From Pseudomonas sp. UBA4617 (GTDB lineage Bacteria > Pseudomonadota > Gammaproteobacteria > Pseudomonadales > Pseudomonadaceae): 64,000 nt of DNA. How positions within the stretch are numbered: the stretch's first letter is position 1; every line of letters begins with the position of its first letter. The translations under genes and the position numbers were made by a program. The DNA lies in contig NZ_DGIR01000054.1 in the NCBI RefSeq assembly GCF_002386445.1, forward strand, positions 1-64,000, in the 5' to 3' direction. Below the pieces are notes generated by a model. It did no database searches. It was given only the letters and a program-made list of their open reading frames with translations, and was not told the origin of the DNA. Of the stretch, positions 52,963 to 61,100 are shown in pieces.

Positions 52963-55287
52963 ATGGACAGCATCAACAGCCGTATCGCCGAGGAACTGGG
53001 CGTACGCCCCCAGCAGGTCGAGGCGGCCGTGGGCCTGTTGGACGAAGGCTCGACCGTGCCCTTCATCGCCCGTTACCGCAAGGAAGTGACCGGTAGCCTG
53101 GACGATACCCAGCTGCGCCATCTGGAAGAGCGCCTGCGCTACCTGCGCGAACTCGACGAGCGCCGCGCCAGCATCCTGGCCAGCATCGAGGAGCAGGGCA
53201 AGTTGACCGCGGAACTGGCTCGCGAGATCAAGCTGGCCGACACCAAGACCCGCCTCGAGGACCTGTACCTGCCGTACAAGCAGAAGCGCCGCACCAAGGG
53301 CCAGATCGCCCTGGAGGCGGGCCTCGGCGAGCTGGCCGATGGCCTGTTCAACAACCCCGACCTGGCCCCGGAAAGCGAAGCCGCACGCTTCGTCAACGTC
53401 GACAAAGGCGTGGCCGATGTCAAGGCCGCACTGGAAGGCGCCAAGTACATCCTCATGGAGCGCTTCGCCGAAGACGCCGCCCTGCTCGACAAGCTGCGCA
53501 GCTTTCTCAAGCAGGAAGCGGTGCTCAGCGCCCGCGTGGTGCCGGGCAAGGAAGAGGAAGGTGCCAAGTTCCGCGATTATTTCGCCCACGACGAACTGCT
53601 GCGCAACGCGCCGTCGCACCGTGCCCTGGCGATCTTCCGTGGGCGCAACGAGGGCGTGCTGAGCGCGTCGCTCAAGGTTGGCGAAGAACTGCCCGGCACC
53701 ATGCACCCATGCGAGCTGATGATCGCTAACTATGTCGGCATCGAGAACCGCGATCGCCCGGCCGACAAGTGGCTCGGCGAGGTGGTGCGCTGGACCTGGA
53801 AGGTCAAGCTGTACACCCACCTGGAAACCGACCTGTTCGGCGAGCTGCGCGACAACGCCGAAGGCGAGGCGATCAATGTCTTCGCCCACAACCTGCACGA
53901 CCTGCTGCTGGCCGCCCCGGCCGGCCCGCGCGCTACTCTGGGCTTCGACCCGGGCCTGCGCACCGGCTGCAAGATCGCCGTGGTCGATGCCACCGGCAAG
54001 CTGCTGGACCACACCACGGTCTACCCGCACGCACCGAAGAACGACTGGGACCGCACCATTTCCATCATGGCCGCGCTGTGCGCCAAGCACTCGGTGGAGT
54101 TGATCGCCATCGGCAACGGCACCGCCAGCCGCGAAAGCGACAAGCTGGTCGCCGAGCTGGTCAAGAAGTATCCAGCGTTGAAGATCACCAAGGTCATGGT
54201 CTCAGAGGCCGGTGCTTCGGTGTACTCCGCATCGGAACTGGCCGCCCGCGAATTCCCGGACCTCGACGTGTCGATCCGTGGCGCCGTATCCATCGCCCGC
54301 CGCCTGCAGGACCCGCTGGCCGAGCTGGTGAAGATCGACCCGAAATCCATCGGCGTCGGTCAGTACCAGCACGATGTGTCTCAGGTGAAGCTGGCACGTG
54401 GCCTGGACGCCGTGGTCGAGGACTGCGTGAACGCCGTGGGTGTCGACGTCAACACCGCCTCGGTGGCGCTGCTGACCCGTATTTCCGGCCTCAACGCCAC
54501 CTTGGCGCAGAACATCGTCGCGCACCGCGATGCCAACGGGCCGTTTGCAACCCGCGCGGCGCTGAAGAAGGTCAGCCGCCTGGGTGAGAAAACCTTCGAG
54601 CAGGCCGCCGGCTTCCTCCGCGTGATGAACGGCGACAACCCGCTGGACGCCTCCGCGGTGCACCCCGAAGCCTACCCGCTGGTGCAGCGCATTGCTGCCG
54701 ATACCGGCCGCGACATTCGTTCGCTGATCGGTGACAGCAGCTTCCTCAAGCGCCTGGACCCAAAGCAATTCACCGATGAAACCTTCGGCCTGCCAACCGT
54801 CACCGACATCCTGCAGGAACTGGACAAGCCTGGCCGTGACCCGCGTCCCGAATTCAAGACCGCCACCTTCCAGGACGGCGTCGAAGACCTCAAGGACCTG
54901 GAGCCGGGCATGATTCTCGAAGGCGTGGTGACCAACGTCACCAATTTCGGCGCCTTCGTCGACATTGGTGTACACCAGGACGGCCTGGTGCACATCTCGG
55001 CGCTGTCGGAGAAATTCGTCAAGGACCCGCGTGAGGCGGTCAAGGCCGGCGACGTGGTCAAGGTAAAAGTCATGGAAGTGGACATCCCGCGCAAGCGCGT
55101 CGGCCTGTCCATGCGCATGAGTGACACCCCGGGCGAGAAGGTCGAAGGCAACCGCGGCGGCAACCGTGGCGCGGGCGCCAACCGCCAGCAGCAGGCGCCG
55201 CGCCAACGTGAAGCCGCCACTGCCGCCCCGGCCAACAATGCCATGGCCGCGCTGTTCGCCAACGCCAAGCAGTTGAAGAAGAAGTGA
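52963..55287 (+). CDS. tex: Transcription accessory protein Tex
   Basis: 774 residues. Nucleic-acid-binding protein linked to transcription. N-terminal helical domain (RIAEELGVRPQQVEAAVGLL), YqgF-like RNase H fold (ATLGFDPGLRTGCKIAVVDA around residue 325), helix-hairpin-helix (LLTRISGLNATLAQNIVAHR) and S1 domain near residue 645-720 (GVVTNVTNFGAFVDIGVHQD). A Gly/Arg/Gln-rich tail follows. ATG 52963 is chosen over GTG 52954 because AGGTGG lies 6-10 bases upstream. Its stop overlaps the thioesterase gene (TGATG). Confidence 0.95.
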   Translation: MDSINSRIAEELGVRPQQVEAAVGLLDEGSTVPFIARYRKEVTGSLDDTQLRHLEERLRYLRELDERRASILASIEEQGKLTAELAREIKLADTKTRLEDLYLPYKQKRRTKGQIALEAGLGELADGLFNNPDLAPESEAARFVNVDKGVADVKAALEGAKYILMERFAEDAALLDKLRSFLKQEAVLSARVVPGKEEEGAKFRDYFAHDELLRNAPSHRALAIFRGRNEGVLSASLKVGEELPGTMHPCELMIANYVGIENRDRPADKWLGEVVRWTWKVKLYTHLETDLFGELRDNAEGEAINVFAHNLHDLLLAAPAGPRATLGFDPGLRTGCKIAVVDATGKLLDHTTVYPHAPKNDWDRTISIMAALCAKHSVELIAIGNGTASRESDKLVAELVKKYPALKITKVMVSEAGASVYSASELAAREFPDLDVSIRGAVSIARRLQDPLAELVKIDPKSIGVGQYQHDVSQVKLARGLDAVVEDCVNAVGVDVNTASVALLTRISGLNATLAQNIVAHRDANGPFATRAALKKVSRLGEKTFEQAAGFLRVMNGDNPLDASAVHPEAYPLVQRIAADTGRDIRSLIGDSSFLKRLDPKQFTDETFGLPTVTDILQELDKPGRDPRPEFKTATFQDGVEDLKDLEPGMILEGVVTNVTNFGAFVDIGVHQDGLVHISALSEKFVKDPREAVKAGDVVKVKVMEVDIPRKRVGLSMRMSDTPGEKVEGNRGGNRGAGANRQQQAPRQREAATAAPANNAMAALFANAKQLKKK

Positions 55288-55670
55288 TGGACGTACCCGG
55301 CGAATACGTCGAAAGCGCCTTCAGCCAGCTACTCGGTTGCCGCCTGCAACACCTGGACACAGGTGTTGCCAAGGTAGCCCTGGCACTCGGGCCGCATTTG
55401 CGCAACCGTGGCCGGAAGCTGCACGGCGGGGCCATCTTCAGCCTGGTGGACATTGCCATGGGCCTGGCTTGCTCGGCCAGCCATGGCTTTGACCAGCAAA
55501 GCGTGACCATCGAGTGCAAGATCAACTACATGCGCGCCGTCAGTGACGGCGAAGTGCTGTGCACCGCCCGCGTGCTGCATGCCGGGCGGCGCACCCTGGT
55601 GGTCGACGCCGACGTAGTCCAGGGCGACAAACTGGTGGCGAAAGCGCAAGGAACCTTCGCGGTTCTCTAG
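55287..55670 (+). CDS. PaaI-family thioesterase
   Basis: 127 residues. Hot-dog thioesterase: RNRGRKLHGGAIFSLVDIAM (HGG motif with catalytic Asp in the helix), VTIECKINYMRAVSDGEVLC, ARVLHAGRRTLVVDADVV. Substrate class aromatic or short acyl-CoA. It shares TGATG with the tex stop (1-base overlap), so is co-translated with tex. It is followed by the gap (55671-55823) containing the gshA promoter. Confidence 0.9.
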   Translation: MDVPGEYVESAFSQLLGCRLQHLDTGVAKVALALGPHLRNRGRKLHGGAIFSLVDIAMGLACSASHGFDQQSVTIECKINYMRAVSDGEVLCTARVLHAGRRTLVVDADVVQGDKLVAKAQGTFAVL

Positions 55671-55823
55671 CCCACCAAGCGGAATGTGCGGTATTTTCAG
55701 CAGTGCGCTGGCACTGCTGGAACCGCGTAAACCAGGCGACAACGCCAGTTCCTTTCTTCCTACCCTTGTAGACCGTTATCTCTACCCCCATATTGGGGCG
55801 ACTGACGCGTGAAGGAATACATC

Positions 55824-57401
55824 TTGAGCGACCTCCTCAACCGCCGCCTGAGCCTGCTCGGCGCCAATCTCCCCCTGCTCAAGCAGTGCCTGCACGGTAT
55901 TGAGCGCGAATGCCTGCGTGTGACCGACGAAGGTCGCCTGGCCCAGACCCCGCATCCGCAAGCACTGGGGTCGGCGCTGACCAACGAGCAGATCACCACC
56001 GATTATTCCGAGTCGCTGCTGGAGTTCATCACCCCGGCCCTGCCCGACCCGGCCAAGGTGCTCGAAAGCCTCGAAGAGACCCACCGTTTCGTCTACAGCA
56101 AGCTGGGCGACGAATACCTGTGGAGCCCATCGATGCCGTGCACGCTGCCGGCCGAGGAAGACATCCCGATCGCCGAATACGGCAGCTCCAATATTGGCAA
56201 GCTCAAGCACGTCTACCGCAAGGGCCTGGCCCTGCGCTACGGCCGCACCATGCAGTGCATCGCCGGCATCCATTACAACTTCTCGCTGCCTGAGACCCTG
56301 TGGCCGCTGCTGCGCAGCGCCGAGGGCAGCAGCGAGAGCGACCGCGACTACCAGTCGTCGGCATACATCGCGCTGATCCGCAATTTCCGCCGCTACAGCT
56401 GGCTGTTGATGTACCTGTTCGGCGCCTCGCCCGCCCTGGATAAAGGCTTCCTGCGAGGCCGCCCACATCAGCTCGAAGAGTTCGACGCCGAAACCCTGTA
56501 CCTGCCCTATGCCACCAGCCTGCGCATGAGCGACCTGGGCTACCAGAGCAATGCCCAGGCCGGCCTCACTCCGTGCTACAACAACCTGGCCAGCTATACC
56601 GACAGCCTGCGCAAGGCGGTCGGCACGCCCTACCCGCCCTACGTTGAAATCGGCACACATGTGGACGGCGAGTGGGTGCAACTGAACACCAACATCCTGC
56701 AGATTGAAAACGAGTACTACTCGAACATCCGCCCCAAGCGCGTCACCTACACCGGCGAGCGACCAATTCAGGCCCTGACCTCGCGCGGCGTGCAGTATGT
56801 GGAAGTGCGCTGCCTGGACATCAACCCGTTCCTGCCGGTGGGCATCGACCTGACCGAGGCGCGCTTCCTCGATGCGTTTCTGCTGTTCTGTGCCCTGGAA
56901 GACAGCCCGCAACTGGATAACGGCGAATGCGGCCAGTGCACCAGCAACTTCCTGACCGTGGTCAAGGAAGGCCGTCGCCCTGGCTTGGTACTGCGGCGCG
57001 ATGGCCAGCCGATCGGCCTGAAGGACTGGGCCAGCGAGCTGATCGGGCGCATTCGCCAGTTGGCCGACCTGCTCGACCAGGCACATGGCGGCGACAAACA
57101 CGCCAAGGCCCTGGAGGCGCAGCAGGCGAAGGTCGACGATGCCTCGCTGACCCCATCGGCCCAGGTGCTGGCGCGCATGACCGAGCACAACGAAAGCTTC
57201 GTCCAGTTCGCCTTGCGCCAGAGCCGTATCCACGCCGAGACCTTCCGCGAGCAACCGCTGCCGGTCGAGCGCCAGCAGGCCTTCGAAACCCTCGCCCGCG
57301 ACTCGCTGGCCGAGCAGTCGCGCCTGGAGCAGCAAGAGGTCGGCGACTTCGACCTGTTCGTCGGCGCCTACCAGGCCAGCATCCTGGCGATCAGCAACTG
57401 A
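55824..57401 (+). CDS. gshA: Glutamate-cysteine ligase
   Basis: 525 residues. First step of glutathione synthesis. The proteobacterial type: start SDLLNRRLSLLGANLPLLKQ, LHGIERECLRV, TDYSESLLEFITP, the active-site region GIHYNFSLP, RVTYTGERPIQALTSRGVQY. The TTG at 55824 is chosen (AAGGA 7 bases upstream, MSDLL N-terminus as in relatives); a GTG 15 bases upstream (55809) is in frame and would give 530 residues. The stop overlaps the TetR gene (TGATG). Confidence 0.95.
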   Translation: MSDLLNRRLSLLGANLPLLKQCLHGIERECLRVTDEGRLAQTPHPQALGSALTNEQITTDYSESLLEFITPALPDPAKVLESLEETHRFVYSKLGDEYLWSPSMPCTLPAEEDIPIAEYGSSNIGKLKHVYRKGLALRYGRTMQCIAGIHYNFSLPETLWPLLRSAEGSSESDRDYQSSAYIALIRNFRRYSWLLMYLFGASPALDKGFLRGRPHQLEEFDAETLYLPYATSLRMSDLGYQSNAQAGLTPCYNNLASYTDSLRKAVGTPYPPYVEIGTHVDGEWVQLNTNILQIENEYYSNIRPKRVTYTGERPIQALTSRGVQYVEVRCLDINPFLPVGIDLTEARFLDAFLLFCALEDSPQLDNGECGQCTSNFLTVVKEGRRPGLVLRRDGQPIGLKDWASELIGRIRQLADLLDQAHGGDKHAKALEAQQAKVDDASLTPSAQVLARMTEHNESFVQFALRQSRIHAETFREQPLPVERQQAFETLARDSLAEQSRLEQQEVGDFDLFVGAYQASILAISN

Positions 57402-58036
57402 TGACCCGCACGGCCACCCCGCGCAAGCCGCGCGCCAGCAGCCAGGCCAGGATCGAGGCGATCCTGGCAGCTGCACGCGAGCTGCTGGCCGAACAAGGGG
57501 TGGCAGCACTGTCGATCTACAGCGTGGCCGAGCGCGCCCAGATCCCGCCATCGTCGGTGTATCACTTCTTCGCCAGCGTGCCAGCGTTGCTGGAAGCGTT
57601 GACCGCCGACGTGCACCGCGCATTTCGCGAAGCCTTGAGCGCCCCGATCGACAGCCGCGCTTTCACCACCTGGCATCAGCTGTCGCGGCTGATCGAACAG
57701 CGCATGCTCGATATCTACAACGAGGATGCTGCGGCGCGTCAGTTGATCCTCGCACAGCATGGTCTGAGCGAAGTGGTGCAAGCCGACCGCCAACACGACA
57801 TGGAGCTGGGCGAACTGATGCACAGCCTGTTCGACCGGCATTTTCAGCTGCCGACAATGCCGAGCGATGTAGATGTCTTCGCCCTGGCCATGGAACTGAG
57901 CGATCGCGTCTACGCCCGCTCGATGCAACTGTTCGAACAGATTACGCCACGCATGGCAGAAGAAGGGATGCGTGTGTTCGAAGCCTATATGTCGCTCTAC
58001 CTACCGCCTTTCCTGCCGCTGCGCCGCACCGCCTGA
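57401..58036 (+). CDS. TetR-family regulator
   Basis: 211 residues. N-terminal helix-turn-helix: ARIEAILAAARELLAEQGVA, ALSIYSVAERAQIPPSSVYH, HFFASVPALLEAL (residues about 18-65). The C-terminal ligand domain has no recognisable family-specific signature. It overlaps gshA by one base (TGATG), which suggests co-expression with glutathione synthesis, although the signal is unknown. The next gene, a toxin-like giant, starts 87 bases downstream on the same strand; regulation of it is possible but not shown. Confidence 0.9.
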   Translation: MTRTATPRKPRASSQARIEAILAAARELLAEQGVAALSIYSVAERAQIPPSSVYHFFASVPALLEALTADVHRAFREALSAPIDSRAFTTWHQLSRLIEQRMLDIYNEDAAARQLILAQHGLSEVVQADRQHDMELGELMHSLFDRHFQLPTMPSDVDVFALAMELSDRVYARSMQLFEQITPRMAEEGMRVFEAYMSLYLPPFLPLRRTA

Positions 58037-58123
58037 GCCAATATACATCTACCGCCCGGCACACCCCCACGATCCTTTCAATGAGGCTCCAGCGCTCGCG
58101 CATCCTCATTGAGATCACCGTTC

Positions 58124-61100
58124 ATGCAAACGTCAGAAAGCAGCCAGGCGGACATCGTCAAGGCACTGCCCCTCAGCGACATAGCCGTCATCGCCCAACA
58201 ATTGGCCGGCAAAAGCAATCTACTCGTGGCCGCTCGGCAAACGCAGAAGCAAAGCGCCGAGCAACTGCGCAGCCTTTTCAGCCAAGCACCCACACTGCGC
58301 CACACCCTGCACAGCGCGCTGCAAGCGCACCTGCCGGTAGACCCCTACCAGTGCGGCCTGCACGACGGCAACCATCAAGTAACCATGCTGACCTTCGCCG
58401 CTCGGCTGATGGCCAGCCCGGTGTTCGCCAACCCTTTCACCACCTGGTCCACATGGGGTTTCGACAATTCTCCGGCACACGCCAGATGGACAGTCGCGGA
58501 CTGGACATACCACCTGACGCCGATCGTGAACGCAGCAAGACTGCATGCTAGCGACGGTTACTGGGCAGGGCGAATGCCGGGTACAGCCGTCTCGCGGCAA
58601 AAGCATGCATGCGACCTGCTGCGTCAACATTTTTCCAGTAGCGTGGATATCGCATTCGGTATCGGCGAGCTGGACAGCCAAGATTGGCAGCAAGGCAAAC
58701 AGCCTGAACTGTGCCATGCACAGGTGGAATGGCGCTTTCCAAGCGGGCGTAGGCTTATCAGCACCGCAGCACTGTCGATCTGTCCCCAGCCCAGCGATAC
58801 ACGCTGGTTGATCTACAGGCCCAGCGCCCCGAACACCGTGCTGTCGTTCGATAACCTTGAAAGCATGCGCGACTGGATCTTCCTGAACCGTTCCTGGTTC
58901 TGGTCGGATCCCGGCTTGCCGATTTCAACCGGCACGCGCGACAACGTTATTGTCACGAGGCTGCACGACGACGGCTTCAACGCGGCAATAGCGGAACAGC
59001 TGCTGCGGTTCCAGGAGGTTTCCGACCACCATCTGCTGCAGGCCTGCAAGCAAAGCGAAACCGCCCCACTGGACTGGAGCGACTTACAGCATTGGGAAGC
59101 CGAGCGTAGCGCGATCATACAAGCCTCTCTGTCTGCCACAGTCGAAGCCACCCTCGACGCGGTGATCGCAGCCGATATCGCACTTGCCGACGAAGAAGTC
59201 CACTTTGCCTGTCTGGAAGACCATACACCGATAGGCTGGCGCAACCAGTGTGTCGAGCACCAGGCAACACTGCTGGAACAGTATCTGGATGGGCAAGTTG
59301 AACCCGCTTCGGCCAAAGTAACGCTGTTGCGGGAAGGCCAGACCGCGTTGGACTTGCTGCAGGATTCGCTGGACACCTTGCTGCTAGAGCTTCCCGACCA
59401 GGTGACTGACGCCGAGCTGCTGGCAAGCAATGGTGAGCAAACCCGTGCAGAGCAGATCGCCCAAGGGTTATCCCAGGCCTTGCTGAAGGAGGCACGGCTG
59501 CAGAATGCGTTAGGCGACCTTTCAGCTACCCAACTGGACTGGGTCGAACAGCTCGTCGACAGGCCGGTGCCGAGCCTGCAACGCCATGTGCAGGTCAGTA
59601 CCCTGGAACTGGTCGCCGGCGCCCATACGTGGCAGTTGCGGGGTTACATGACGTTCCGCGCCATGCTCATGGAAGACGAAGAACCCGAGGATGATACGCT
59701 GCTGTTGTACCGGCCCGGGCAATCTGGCGGCCTGATGGCCTTCAGGAATGAGGCGGAGCTCACCAGGCGCCTGCTGACAACCCTCCATGGCGCGTGGCCC
59801 GACGCCCTGCTCGAGTCTGCCCTGCCAACCGATACCTCACAGCTCTTCGAGGTGCTGGCCAACTCGCCAACGGTAACGCTCAGGTACCCGCCTGTCGTTA
59901 CCCACTTCATGCAGCATTGCGTGCAATCCATCATCAGCGCACTCCCTGCCAATGCTACCAGGGAGCAGACCAGACGGCGCCTGTGCGTCAGTGAAAACCG
60001 CGCCAGGACCCGCGCCCTGGCACGCTTCGTAGAACAGAACCGCAGCAGCTATATCCAGCCGCGACTGACACCCTTGCAGCATCTTGGCAAAGAGCAGCTG
60101 ACCGAACTGGCCAGCCAGGTCGGCACGCTGGAACGCTCTCTACAAGCCTCGGGCGAATTGCTCAAACTGAGCCTGCCACCGCGCCAGCAATTCGCGAGGT
60201 TCATGTTGCAGCAACACCTGCGCAGCGAATTCGACCTTCAGACAGTACCGCAGATTTCCCTCGACATCGCCGACAGCGTCACCACGAAAATGATTGTGAC
60301 CGGCCAATCGGCACTGGGCGGGGCCGGGTCGAGAGAGGTAGCCGTATTCAGCGAGGCGCGCAGTGAGGTTCTCCTGGAATCATTCATGCTGAGGGCACTG
60401 GATGATGATGGGCGCCTGCGACTGGGCGACGCCACGGTCAAGTTCGAGCCGGCAAACAACCCACGTCTGCAGAGTGCGATTACCCCGGCCTACATCGCCA
60501 ACCTGATCGAGCAGATGGACCTCGCGGGCAGCTATGAAAAACGTATCATCAACGCATATCTGGGGTTTGCCGAAGAGTCGCCTTGGCAGGTGCAGTGGCG
60601 CCAGGAAACCTACCGTACCCCGTACCAACATCGCTTGCGACTGCTGGTGCTTTCCAGGCCGACCAGCCTTGACGCCAATGGCCAGCGACTGTTGGAACAG
60701 TTCTGCCAGGAACAGGCCGATACCGTGACAGCCAGAACGATCGCCTATCATTCGGTGATGCTCAGACCTGGCGTGGCAGCAGACGGCTCAAGCGACAGTG
60801 TGGAGCTTTCTGCCATCTATGTCATAAAAGGCGCTACGGGTCCTGTGCTGCTGTATATGCCGGATGCCCCCAATGGCAAGGTCATCAGCCAGTACACAAG
60901 CTCCGACGAGGCTTGCCAGGCCCTGCAAACCATGGCACTGGACAACGAGATGGCCCGCTTTCTGGCGACCCGGTCCCTGTCTGGCGACCCCGACCACCAT
61001 GAAAGCTACATCAATACTGCACTGCAAAAGAACTTCAGAGGCTTCATCGGGATTGGTCTGGCGCGCTCGGAATCGCTGCCGACGCATGAGTCTCACCTGG

